Assembly: GCF_943193215.1 (NCBI RefSeq)
Contig: NZ_CALPDH010000026.1
Span: forward strand, 19,684-83,683
Length of the DNA stretch: 64,000 nt
Source: Acetatifactor aquisgranensis
GTDB taxonomy: Bacteria; Bacillota; Clostridia; Lachnospirales; Lachnospiraceae
Reading direction: 5' to 3'
Below, one piece after another: positions 8,719 to 16,811 of this stretch; within the stretch, counting starts at the first letter, position 1; the number at the start of each line of letters is the position of its first letter. The notes below the pieces were generated by a model. It was not told where the DNA came from, ran no database searches, and saw nothing but the letters and a program-made list of their open reading frames with translations. Position numbers and translations under genes: made by a program.

Positions 8719-9477
8719 ATGGATTTTCATGGAATCAGCGGGGGAGAGCACAGCGCACAGGCTCATCATATAACCAAATGTATGCATGACCACTCCCATT
8801 ACAAGATGGAGGCGGACGTGTCAAAGGCAGCTGCCTCCGCGGCGAAAGCCCAGAATCAGCAGGTGGCTGAGCAGCAGGGCGAGGGACAGCTGTCCCTGTC
8901 GGCCTGGCTGGACAATCAGCTGGGCAAGGGCAGGGGAATGCTGCGGCGTTTCTGGAGCGGCAGCGAGACCGGCGCGGCAGGGGAGGCAGGCGGCAGGACG
9001 GGCCAGGAGCAGGTGCTGGCACAGATAAGCGACAGCAAAGAGGCTTCCGATACTGCCAGCCAGAGCGTGGACACGGCAGTGACGGACGGGCGGCAGATGG
9101 AAGCTTCCCAGGCAGTGCATGTATCCCGGGCCGCACAGGCGGCTGCCCCGGCGGCACAGCCCCGGACACAGGAGGCTGCCGATGTGGCGGCAGTGCAGGA
9201 AGACGATGGCCAGAAAGGGAATCTGTGGAGCAGGATGCGTGTCCGCTTCAAGGATATCACAGGACAGCTTGCCGGGCATCTAAGGGGGAATGCCTCCAAA
9301 TATGAGGCAAGACGTCCTTTTCAGGCAAAGCAGAAAAATGTCAGGGAGGAGCCCCGCAGGGAGGTGAAATCCAGAAGGGACGCAGTGCAGATCAGCACCT
9401 ACCATGTGGAGGAGAGCTACCTGCTGGATTCCTATGACAGAAAGGGAGGATACAGCAAGATTTCCACAAAAAAATAG
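8719..9477 (+). CDS. Uncharacterised Ala/Gln-rich protein downstream of rpe
   Basis: A 252-residue protein I do not recognise. It begins with a His-rich stretch (HAHHITKCMHDHSHYKM at about 15-30 in outline), continues with Ala/Gln/Glu-rich low-complexity sequence (about 35-150) and ends in a basic, Tyr-containing tail (ISTYHVEESYLLDSYDRKG). No signal peptide and no membrane helix is visible. It starts 10 bp after rpe with a GGGGGG ribosome binding site, so cotranscription is likely. The clustered His and Cys could bind metal, but that is speculation. Coding status is supported by the binding site, tight spacing and codon use like its neighbours. Confidence 0.75.
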   Translation: MDFHGISGGEHSAQAHHITKCMHDHSHYKMEADVSKAAASAAKAQNQQVAEQQGEGQLSLSAWLDNQLGKGRGMLRRFWSGSETGAAGEAGGRTGQEQVLAQISDSKEASDTASQSVDTAVTDGRQMEASQAVHVSRAAQAAAPAAQPRTQEAADVAAVQEDDGQKGNLWSRMRVRFKDITGQLAGHLRGNASKYEARRPFQAKQKNVREEPRREVKSRRDAVQISTYHVEESYLLDSYDRKGGYSKISTKK

Positions 9478-9794
9478 TTATTGACAGTCATCCTTGTTAT
9501 GTGTTACCGTTATGTATTAGGAAGAAAAACGAGGTGACAGGGATTTTCCGCCGTCTCCTGCGCGGGGCAGGCGGAGAAAGTATCATCACGGGCATATGAG
9601 CTCGTCTTCTGGTGCATGAAAGGCTGGGGGGCGGGCTTTTTTGAATCTGCAGCGCGGACAGGCTTCTGCGGGTAATGGCCGGATAAATGGCGCGGCGGAA
9701 AGCAGACCTGCCAAAACAGGCAGATTCGGCGTACAGGCTGTCTGCGGCGGGATTGCGCAGGATGCCCTCGGGAATCAATGAGAGGAGATTGGAA
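9478..9794 (+). promoter_or_regulatory. metG promoter and long structured leader
   Basis: A 317-bp stretch without a convincing gene. TTGACA lies at 9481-9486; the best -10 is only TACCGT at 9505-9510 (18-bp spacer). The leader contains a GC-rich hairpin around 9549-9576 (CCGCC/GGCGG ends), a run of six T after a G-rich tract near 9640, and a small CTGCC/GGCAG hairpin near 9709-9724. I looked for the T-box signature (AGGGUGG and ACCGCG) and a SAM riboswitch core and found neither. Confidence 0.4.
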
Positions 9795-11792
9795 ATGGAA
9801 GACAGGGAAAAATACTATCTTACGACGGCCATCGCCTATACTTCAGGCAAGCCGCACATCGGCAACAACTATGAGATTGTGCTGGCGGACAGCATCGCGC
9901 GTTTCAAGAGAAAGGAAGGCTGCGATGTCTTTTTCCAGACCGGCACGGACGAGCATGGACAGAAAATCGAGCTGAAAGCCCAGGAGGCCGGCGTGACTCC
10001 CAAGGAATTCGTGGACAATGCGGCGGGCATCATCCAGGGCATGTGCGATATGCTGAATATTTCCTATGACAAATTCATCCGCACCACGGACGATTACCAT
10101 GAGAGACAGGTGCAGAAGATCTTCAAGCGGATGTACAATCAGGGCGACATCTACAAGGGGGCCTACGAGGGGATGTACTGTACCCCCTGCGAGTCCTTCT
10201 GGACGGAATCCCAGCTGGTGGACGGCAAGTGCCCGGACTGCGGCAGGGAGGTGAAGCCCGCCAGGGAGGAGGCCTACTTCTTCCGTATGAGCAAATACGC
10301 GGACAGGCTGATAAAGCATATCAACGAGCATCCTGAGTTCATCCAGCCCGTATCCCGCAAGAATGAGATGATGAACAATTTCCTGCTGCCGGGGCTCCAG
10401 GATTTGTGCGTGTCCAGGACTTCTTTCAAATGGGGGATTCCCGTGGACTTCGACCCGGGGCATGTGGTGTATGTGTGGCTGGACGCGCTGACCAACTATA
10501 TCACCGGCATCGGTTATGACGCGGAGGGGAACAGCACAGAGCAGTACAAAAAGCTCTGGCCTGCGGATCTGCACCTGATCGGAAAGGATATCATCCGCTT
10601 CCATACCATTTACTGGCCCATTTTCCTGATGGCCCTGGACGAGCCGCTGCCGAAGCAGATTTTCGGCCATCCATGGCTTCTGATGAACAGCAGCAAGATG
10701 AGCAAGTCCAGGGGGAATGTGCTCTACGCGGACGACCTGGTGGACTTTTTCGGCGTGGACGCGGTGCGCTACTATGTGCTCCATGAGATGCCCTTTGAGA
10801 ATGACGGCAATGCTACCTGGGAGCTGATTGCGGAGCGCACCAATTCCGACCTGGCCAATACTTTGGGGAACTTGGTGAACCGCACCATCTCCATGAGCAA
10901 TAAATATTTCGGCGGCGTGGTGGCGGACAAGGGCGCCGTGGACCAGGCCCTGGATGGGGACCTGAAGGCCGTGGTCACCGCAACCTACGGGAAAGTGAAG
11001 GAAAAAATGGCGCAGCTGCGGGTGGCGGACTCCCTGACGGAGATCTTCGGCATCTTCAAGCGCTGCAACAAATATATCGACGAGACGGAGCCCTGGATCC
11101 TGGCAAAGGACGAGGCCAAAGCGGACAGGCTTTCCACGGTGCTCTACAACCTGGTGGAGGGAATCTGCATCGGCGCTTCCCTGCTGGAGCCCTATATGCC
11201 GGAGACCGCTGGGAAAATTGCCGCTCAATTGAACACGAATCTGCGGGGATTCGACCAGCTGGAGACTTTCGGTTTGTATGAGAGCGGCAGCAAGGTCACG
11301 GACAAGCCGGAGATTCTGTTCGCAAGGCTGGATATGAAAGAAGTGGAGAAGAAAGACGAGGAGATGGCGGCAGCCATGGCGGCGCAGGAGAGCGCGGAAA
11401 CCGCCGGAACCGGAGCGGCTGACGGCCCCGAGACGGCCGCTGACGTAATCGACATAGAACCCAAGGCGGAAATCGGTTTTGAGGATTTTGAGAAATTGCA
11501 GTTCCAGGTAGGGGAGATCATCGCCTGCGAGGCAGTGCCCAAGTCCAAGAAACTGCTCTGCAGCCAGGTGAAAATCGGCAGCCAGGTGAAGCAGATCGTG
11601 TCCGGCATCAAGGCGCATTATTCTCCCGAGGAGATGGTGGGCAAGAAAGTGATGGTGCTGGTGAACTTAAAACCTGCAAAGCTGGCCGGCGTGCTTTCCG
11701 AGGGGATGCTTCTGTGCGCGGAGGACGCGTCAGGGAAACTGGCGCTGATGACGCCTGAGAAAGAGATGCCCGCAGGCGCAGAAATCTGTTAA
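9795..11792 (+). CDS. metG: Methionyl-tRNA synthetase with C-terminal tRNA-binding domain
   Basis: A 665-residue class I synthetase charging tRNA-Met. HIGN (21-24) is the HIGH motif and KMSKS lies near 301. The zinc-binding connective insert is CTPC...CPDC (about 130-150). The anticodon-binding helical domain follows. An Ala/Glu-rich linker (about 515-555) leads into an EMAP/Arc1p-like tRNA-binding domain ending the protein, so this is the long dimeric form. The ATG at 9795 has AGGAG seven bases upstream; the frame continues upstream but that part aligns with nothing in the family. It has its own leader. Certainty is high. Confidence 0.98.
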   Translation: MEDREKYYLTTAIAYTSGKPHIGNNYEIVLADSIARFKRKEGCDVFFQTGTDEHGQKIELKAQEAGVTPKEFVDNAAGIIQGMCDMLNISYDKFIRTTDDYHERQVQKIFKRMYNQGDIYKGAYEGMYCTPCESFWTESQLVDGKCPDCGREVKPAREEAYFFRMSKYADRLIKHINEHPEFIQPVSRKNEMMNNFLLPGLQDLCVSRTSFKWGIPVDFDPGHVVYVWLDALTNYITGIGYDAEGNSTEQYKKLWPADLHLIGKDIIRFHTIYWPIFLMALDEPLPKQIFGHPWLLMNSSKMSKSRGNVLYADDLVDFFGVDAVRYYVLHEMPFENDGNATWELIAERTNSDLANTLGNLVNRTISMSNKYFGGVVADKGAVDQALDGDLKAVVTATYGKVKEKMAQLRVADSLTEIFGIFKRCNKYIDETEPWILAKDEAKADRLSTVLYNLVEGICIGASLLEPYMPETAGKIAAQLNTNLRGFDQLETFGLYESGSKVTDKPEILFARLDMKEVEKKDEEMAAAMAAQESAETAGTGAADGPETAADVIDIEPKAEIGFEDFEKLQFQVGEIIACEAVPKSKKLLCSQVKIGSQVKQIVSGIKAHYSPEEMVGKKVMVLVNLKPAKLAGVLSEGMLLCAEDASGKLALMTPEKEMPAGAEIC

Positions 11793-11817
11793 CATTTCCT
11801 GTAAAATGAGGTATACT
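11789..11817 (+). promoter_or_regulatory. Strong promoter between metG and the alpha/beta hydrolase
   Basis: TTAACA (11789-11794), 17-bp spacer, TATACT (11812-11817). The expected transcription start is about 11824, the A of the ATG chosen for the next gene, so a transcript from here may be leaderless. Confidence 0.6.
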
Positions 11818-11823
11818 GTCAGT

Positions 11824-12765
11824 ATGGTAAAAGAAGAATTCTATTTTGACTCCCGGGACGGGGAGAGCAGGATTCACGCGGTCCGCTACCGGCCGGAGGA
11901 CACGGAAAAAATCTGCTGCGTCCTCCAGGTAGTGCACGGCATGGCGGAGTATGCGGAGCGGTATGAGGAATTTGCGGAATATCTGACAGCCCGGGGCTTC
12001 GTGGTGACCGGGGACGATCACCTGGGCCATGGAAAATCAGTGGGGGAGAAAGGGAAACAGGGGTATTTCTGCGAGCAGGATCCCGCCACTGTCCTGGTGA
12101 GGGATGAGCACCGGCTGAAGAAGCTGACGCAGGAGCTTTATCCCCACGTGCCCTATGTGATTATGGGACACAGTATGGGCTCTTTCATCGCCCGCAATTA
12201 CATCTGCCGGTACGGAACCGGGATAGATGCCGCGGTCATCATGGGCACAGGAATGCAGCCCATGGCAGTGCTGCTGGCGGCAAGGCTTTTGGCGGGGATA
12301 CAGAAACTCTTCTGCGGCTCCCGCCATGTGAGCAAATTGATAGATAAGATGGCTTTCGGCGGTTACGGCAGGAAAATCGGGAATCCGCGGACGCCATGGG
12401 ACTGGCTGAGCCGGGACGAGAAGCGGGTGGATCAATATATCGCTGACCCCATGTGCGGCTTTACGTTCACGGTGAACGGCTTTGACGCGCTGTTCACATT
12501 GGTGAGCAGGCTCCACAGCCAGGAGAATCTGAAAGCGGTTCCAAAGAATCTGCCGGTATTCATGGTGTCAGGGGATGCTGATCCGGTGGGCGACTATGGA
12601 AAGGGCGTGCGCAAGGCCTGCGACTCTCTGGCGGCGGCCGGGCTTGAGGATATCAGCCTGAAGCTGTATGAGGGCGGGAGGCATGAACTGCTGAATGAGA
12701 CCAACCGGGCAGAAGTCATGGAGGATATTCTGGAATGGGTGCAAAGTAAGGTTCTGAAGCAATAG
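11824..12765 (+). CDS. Alpha/beta hydrolase, monoacylglycerol lipase/lysophospholipase type
   Basis: A 313-residue serine hydrolase of the Hydrolase_4 family, likely acting on lipid esters. The oxyanion region VVHGMAEYAERY is near 37-48, the nucleophile is S117 in GHSMGS, the acid is Asp in SGDADPVGD and the base is His in GGRHELLNE near the C-terminus. No signal peptide. I chose the ATG at 11824 (MVKEEFYF) because family members begin close to this motif and GAGG lies 11 bases upstream; an ATG at 11806 has no binding site and would lie upstream of the predicted -10 box. The gene follows metG by about 30 bp. Catalytic class is firm; substrate is not. Confidence 0.88.
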   Translation: MVKEEFYFDSRDGESRIHAVRYRPEDTEKICCVLQVVHGMAEYAERYEEFAEYLTARGFVVTGDDHLGHGKSVGEKGKQGYFCEQDPATVLVRDEHRLKKLTQELYPHVPYVIMGHSMGSFIARNYICRYGTGIDAAVIMGTGMQPMAVLLAARLLAGIQKLFCGSRHVSKLIDKMAFGGYGRKIGNPRTPWDWLSRDEKRVDQYIADPMCGFTFTVNGFDALFTLVSRLHSQENLKAVPKNLPVFMVSGDADPVGDYGKGVRKACDSLAAAGLEDISLKLYEGGRHELLNETNRAEVMEDILEWVQSKVLKQ

Positions 12766-12769
12766 AATC

Positions 12770-12813
12770 CACGGCTTAAGGCGGGCTGTTGCCGCGAATC
12801 AGACCGCGCCGTG
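12770..12813 (+). terminator. Hairpin after the alpha/beta hydrolase gene
   Basis: CACGGC (12770-12775) pairs with GCCGTG (12808-12813), with further GCGG/CCGC pairing possible inside. No T-run follows, so termination would be weak or absent. Confidence 0.3.
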
Positions 12814-12841
12814 ACGAGGCATCTATGGAGCAGCGAAATCG

Positions 12842-13327
12842 ATGGATATGAGGAGTCTGCAGAGACAGTATCAGGTCAGGTGGGCGAAAAAAGAGGAATG
12901 GGTGCCCGCCGTGGAGATGATCTGGCGCACGTTTCTGCAATATGAAGGAAAAGAATATCCCCGGGAGGGCGTAGAGCATTTTTTTGACTTCATCACGGGT
13001 TTTGGACTGTATGAGTCTTTCCTGGAGGGGAAGTATCGGCTGATGGTGGCAGTGGACGACGACAGGATAATCGGCGCGGGCACTGTCAGGGACAAAAATC
13101 ACTTGTCGCTGCTGTTCGTGGACGCGGCCTATCACTACAGAGGCGTCGGAAGCTCGATTCTTAAGAAGCTATGTGATTATCTGAAAAACGAGGCGGGGGA
13201 ACGGTACATGTCATTGGAAGCGGCGTCCGCAGCCGTAAATTTCTACAGAAAACAGGGGTTCCGCGCTGTGCGGCCCGAGATGGAGATCTCAGGCATACGG
13301 TTGACGCCCATGGAAAAAGTCTTTTAA
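12842..13327 (+). CDS. GNAT-family N-acetyltransferase
   Basis: A 161-residue acetyl-CoA-dependent acetyltransferase. Motif A, which binds the CoA pyrophosphate, reads YRGVGSSILKKL near 99-110. It is preceded by the beta4 strand LSLLFVDAAY and followed by the motif B region AVNFYRKQGF. The start at 12842 has GGAG 11 bases upstream. It sits between the lipase-like hydrolase and a YesL-type membrane protein, and the next gene starts 18 bp downstream, so the two are probably cotranscribed. The acceptor substrate is unknown. Confidence 0.88.
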   Translation: MDMRSLQRQYQVRWAKKEEWVPAVEMIWRTFLQYEGKEYPREGVEHFFDFITGFGLYESFLEGKYRLMVAVDDDRIIGAGTVRDKNHLSLLFVDAAYHYRGVGSSILKKLCDYLKNEAGERYMSLEAASAAVNFYRKQGFRAVRPEMEISGIRLTPMEKVF

Positions 13328-13345
13328 GACAGGAGGAAAATGTTT

Positions 13346-14095
13346 ATGAAACTCTTTAATCTGGATAGCCCGTTGATGCAGTTCCTGAATAAGGTGGCCG
13401 ATCTGATGTGGCTGAATATCCTGACTTTGTTCTTCTGTATCCCGATTATCACCGTGGGCCCGGCCCTGACCGCCCTGCACTATATGGCGCTGAAGATAGC
13501 GAGAGACGAGGAGTGCTACATCACGAAGGACTATTTTAAATCCTTTAAACTGAATCTCCGCCAGGGAATTATAATCTGGCTGATTGAGCTGGTGGTGGTC
13601 ATGCTCCTGGTGGGAGATTTCTTCATCATCCGCAATTCCACCATAGATTTCGGACAGCCCATGAAGATTATCCTGGCAGTGGTGGCAGTGATAGTGCTGT
13701 TCACGTTCACTTTCGTCTATCCCGTGCTGTCCAAGTTCGACAACACAGTCATGCGCACAATCAAGAATGCGTTCTTCATCGGAATCCTGCAGTTCCCCAA
13801 GACGATTCTGATGATGATTCTGTCCGTGGTACCGGCGGCGCTTTTCATTCTGGCCCCCCAGATCATACCGGTGGTGTTCCTGTTCGGCTTCTCGGCCCCT
13901 GCCTGGGCCTCCGCGAAGCTGTACAACAAATTCTTCCAGAAGCTGGAGGACAAGATGAACGGAGTGGATGAAGCCGAGGGGGAAGAGGGCGCGGAGAACC
14001 TGGAGAATCCGGAGGAGGACGAAAGGATATTCAAGGACGAGCTGGACGAGAGCATCCAGGAAGAGCCGCTGCGCATTGGAGAAGGACAGGATTGA
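13346..14095 (+). CDS. YesL-like DUF624 membrane protein
   Basis: A 249-residue integral membrane protein of the YesL/DUF624 family. It has the family N-terminus MKLFNLDSPLMQFL followed by about five hydrophobic segments and ends in a long acidic tail (about 205-249, mostly Glu and Asp). Two ATGs are possible; the second (13346) is nine bases from AGGAGG at 13331-13336, the first only three, so I chose the second. Family members are often next to LplA/LplB/YtcP sugar importers and may assist them; the function is not established. Here it sits before the MsmX-type ATPase gene, which fits a link to carbohydrate transport. Confidence 0.85.
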   Translation: MKLFNLDSPLMQFLNKVADLMWLNILTLFFCIPIITVGPALTALHYMALKIARDEECYITKDYFKSFKLNLRQGIIIWLIELVVVMLLVGDFFIIRNSTIDFGQPMKIILAVVAVIVLFTFTFVYPVLSKFDNTVMRTIKNAFFIGILQFPKTILMMILSVVPAALFILAPQIIPVVFLFGFSAPAWASAKLYNKFFQKLEDKMNGVDEAEGEEGAENLENPEEDERIFKDELDESIQEEPLRIGEGQD

Positions 14096-14219
14096 AGCTG
14101 TGCATTTTGACTAAGACAATGGCAATAAAGTGTACAAAATAACAAAAGTGACAAAAAATCCGCATGTTTATAAGCATTTTAGATGTTTTGCCCAAAAAAC
14201 TTTGTGGAATAGTGGTATG

Positions 14220-14246
14220 GCGTAAAAACCTATTTTTCGCTATACT
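14220..14246 (+). promoter_or_regulatory. Promoter with adjoining dyad upstream of the MsmX-type ATPase gene
   Basis: TATACT at 14241-14246 is a good -10, but no good -35 is present at 17 bp. Directly upstream lies an imperfect dyad, GCG-T-AAAAA (14220-14228) opposite TTTTTCGC (14233-14240), which may be a regulator site. A small hairpin with GCGATGC/GCATCGT arms lies in the leader near 14261-14278. Confidence 0.45.
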
Positions 14247-14326
14247 AAGTACAGGGTGAAGCGATGCGGGGGCATCGTTAAAACTAGAATAAAGAAACCA
14301 TGCAAACGTGAAAGGAGTTTTCTATT

Positions 14327-15442
14327 ATGGCAAGTTTATCTTTGAAGAATGTCTGTAAGGTGTATCCTAACGGCTTCGAAGCGGTTAAGGATTTCAATCT
14401 GGAAATCGCAGATAAGGAATTCATCATCTTCGTAGGACCTTCCGGATGTGGTAAGTCTACTACCCTCCGTATGATCGCTGGTCTGGAAGACATTTCCTCC
14501 GGTGAGCTGAAGATTGGTGACAGGGTTGTAAATGATGTAGAGCCTAAGGACCGTGATATCGCAATGGTATTCCAGAACTACGCTCTGTATCCTCATATGT
14601 CCGTGTACGACAATATGGCATTCGGTCTGAAGCTGAGGAAAGTTCCCAAGGATCAGATCGACAAGATGGTTAAAGAAGCTGCCAAGATTCTTGACCTGAC
14701 TCCTCTCCTTGACCGTAAGCCGAAGGCTCTGTCCGGCGGTCAGAGACAGCGTGTTGCCATGGGCCGTGCTATCGTACGTAATCCTAAGGTGTTCCTGATG
14801 GATGAGCCTCTGTCCAACCTGGATGCTAAGCTGCGCGTACAGATGCGTGTTGAGATTTCCAAGCTGCATCAGAGACTGGGCACCACCATCATCTACGTTA
14901 CACATGACCAGACCGAGGCTATGACGCTTGGTACCAGAATCGTCGTTATGAAGGACGGTGTCATCCAGCAGGTTGATACCCCTCAGAATCTGTATCAGAA
15001 GCCCCAGAACCTGTTCGTTGCAGGATTCATGGGATCTCCTCAGATGAACTTCCTGGATGCCAAGGTTAAGGTTTCCGGCAATACTGCAAGCCTTGAAATC
15101 GCTGGCAAGAGCATTCCTCTTCCTGAGGCGAAGTCCAAGAAAGTTATCGCCGGCGGCTATGATGGAAAGACTGTTACATTCGGTATCCGTCCTGAGGATA
15201 TCTATGACAGCGAGGAGTTCCTTGCAAAATGCGATCCTAAGACCATATTCGAATCATCCGTCAGAGTTTACGAGCTGCTTGGTGCAGAAGTTTACCTGTA
15301 CTTTGATTTGGAGGAGTTCCCCATCACTGCTAGAGTGGATCCCCGCACCACATCGAGACCTGGCGACAAGATTAGATTCGCATTCGACATCGATAAGATT
15401 CATGTATTCGATAAAGAGACCGAGCAGGTTATCACGAACTAG
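14327..15442 (+). CDS. Multi-use sugar ABC transporter ATPase (MsmX/UgpC type)
   Basis: A 371-residue ATPase for carbohydrate importers. Walker A is GPSGCGKST (about 37-45), the signature is LSGGQRQRVAMGRA, Walker B is VFLMDEPLSNLDA, and a C-terminal TOBE/MalK-like regulatory domain spans about 235-371. ATG at 14327 follows AAAGGAG. It is not next to permease genes. Such orphan ATPases are known in Firmicutes to energise several sugar importers, and the importer at 57552-61316 lacks its own ATPase. Codon use differs from neighbours: many GGT, CGT and CCT codons, typical of highly expressed genes. A terminator follows, so it is probably transcribed alone. Confidence 0.93.
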   Translation: MASLSLKNVCKVYPNGFEAVKDFNLEIADKEFIIFVGPSGCGKSTTLRMIAGLEDISSGELKIGDRVVNDVEPKDRDIAMVFQNYALYPHMSVYDNMAFGLKLRKVPKDQIDKMVKEAAKILDLTPLLDRKPKALSGGQRQRVAMGRAIVRNPKVFLMDEPLSNLDAKLRVQMRVEISKLHQRLGTTIIYVTHDQTEAMTLGTRIVVMKDGVIQQVDTPQNLYQKPQNLFVAGFMGSPQMNFLDAKVKVSGNTASLEIAGKSIPLPEAKSKKVIAGGYDGKTVTFGIRPEDIYDSEEFLAKCDPKTIFESSVRVYELLGAEVYLYFDLEEFPITARVDPRTTSRPGDKIRFAFDIDKIHVFDKETEQVITN

Positions 15443-15455
15443 TATGAGCAACATA

Positions 15456-15486
15456 AGGGGGTGTCGGCAACGGCACCCCTTTTTTC
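15456..15486 (+). terminator. Intrinsic terminator after the MsmX-type ATPase gene
   Basis: A strong hairpin with GGGGTGTCG and CGGCACCCC arms, a GCAA loop (15467-15470) and six T following (15480-15485). Confidence 0.9.
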
Positions 15487-15549
15487 TTAAAAAAGACAGA
15501 AAATACCAGCCTGATTGGTGTGACCGCTAAGGGGCAGATGGGAGATAAC

Positions 15550-16638
15550 ATGATTTCAAGTCAGACGATTCAGACCAGTATAGATGAACTGAAAGCTATC
15601 ACGAAAGTGGATTTATGTGTCTATGACCTTTCGGGCACGCCGGTGGCATCCACGACGACACAGCTTGACATTACCGCGGATTTGGTCAGTGGATTTGCAT
15701 ATTCCCCTGCAGACAGCCAGGTGATTGGCGCCCATCATCTGCTGAAGATTATGGACGAGGGAGAGCTTCTGTACATTTTGGTTGCAAAAGGGTCCGGCGA
15801 GGATGTATACATGGTAGGGAAGATTGCAGTGTGCCAGCTGCAGAATCTTATCATCGCATATAAGGAGAGATTCGACAGGAACAATTTCTTTCAGAATCTC
15901 CTGCTGGACAACCTGCTTCTGGTGGATATCTACAACAGGGCCAAGAAGCTTCACATAGAAGTGGCAGTGCCCAGGGCGGTCTTCCTGGTGGAGACCAAGC
16001 TGGAGAAGGACGGCGTGGTGATGGAGCTTCTTAAGGGGATGTTCTCCAGCCATGCCGGAGATTATATCACGGCGGTGGACGAGAGCAGCGTCATCCTGAT
16101 TAAGGCGCTGGAGCCGGATTATACCAATGACACACTGCTTGAGGTGGCGGATGTCATCGTGGATATGATGAACGCTGAGGCTATGCTGAACGTGAAAGTG
16201 GCTATCGGCACGGTGGTTCAGGAGCTGAAAGATGTGTCCAAATCCTACAAAGAGGCAAAGATGGCATTGGATGTGGGCAAGATATTCTACGCGGAGAAGA
16301 ATGTGGTGGCGTATAATACGCTGGGCATCGGACGGTTGATATATCAGCTGCCGGTGAACCTGTGCAGGATTTTCATCGACGAGATCTTTGGCGACAATGT
16401 GCCCTATGATCTGGACGATGAGACCCTTACCACAATCAATAAGTTTTTTGAGAACAACCTGAATGTGTCCGAGACCTCCAGGCAGCTGTTCGTGCACAGG
16501 AATACGCTGGTGTACCGTATCGAGAAGCTTCAGAAGAGCATGGGGCTGGATTTACGCAATTTCGATGATGCATTGACGTTCAAGATCGCGCTGATGGTAG
16601 TGAATTACATGAAATATCTGGACAGCATTGATTATTAA
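15550..16638 (+). CDS. CdaR/PucR-type transcriptional regulator
   Basis: A 362-residue regulator. The C-terminus (about 300-360) is an HTH_30 domain with LNVSETSRQLFVHRNTLVYR, typical of CdaR and PucR proteins that activate sugar-diacid or purine genes. The first 130 residues resemble a sensory domain and the middle a GGDEF-like degenerate domain. I chose ATG 15550, six bases after GGGAG; upstream ATGs have poorer spacing. It follows the ATPase gene after a terminator. The ligand is unknown; control of the sugar ATPase is possible from position only. Confidence 0.85.
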   Translation: MISSQTIQTSIDELKAITKVDLCVYDLSGTPVASTTTQLDITADLVSGFAYSPADSQVIGAHHLLKIMDEGELLYILVAKGSGEDVYMVGKIAVCQLQNLIIAYKERFDRNNFFQNLLLDNLLLVDIYNRAKKLHIEVAVPRAVFLVETKLEKDGVVMELLKGMFSSHAGDYITAVDESSVILIKALEPDYTNDTLLEVADVIVDMMNAEAMLNVKVAIGTVVQELKDVSKSYKEAKMALDVGKIFYAEKNVVAYNTLGIGRLIYQLPVNLCRIFIDEIFGDNVPYDLDDETLTTINKFFENNLNVSETSRQLFVHRNTLVYRIEKLQKSMGLDLRNFDDALTFKIALMVVNYMKYLDSIDY

Positions 16639-16639
16639 G

Positions 16640-16696
16640 AATCCGTAGGATTCTTTGGGATCCGCAGGATTCTTTGGGATCCGCAGGATTCCATGA
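16640..16696. repeat. Three tandem 19-bp repeats
   Basis: Copies at 16640-16658, 16659-16677 and 16678-16696. The middle copy reads GATCCGCAGGATTCTTTGG; the first differs at two positions and the third at its end. Each unit holds an AATCC/GGATT-type inverted repeat, so alternative stems can form across units. It begins right after the CdaR stop codon. Confidence 0.75.
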
Positions 16697-16811
16697 CATC
16701 TTGGGACGAGATTTGCCCGATTAGGAATAAGTGAGACAACCCTCCGAATATATTGAATGGAGAAGCCATCTTTGGATGGAAGAGACCATCAATAGATTCG
16801 GGGGATTTTTT

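Noticed and set aside
9478..9794. T-box riboswitch upstream of metG
   Set aside because: The conserved AGGGUGG and ACCGCG pairing elements were not found.
9843..11618. Long open frame (591 codons) antisense to metG
   Set aside because: It lies wholly inside metG, lacks a ribosome binding site, has no recognisable domain and reflects GC-rich codon structure.
16640..16696. Possible CRISPR or mobile element end
   Set aside because: Three contiguous 19-bp units with no spacers, and no transposase nearby.
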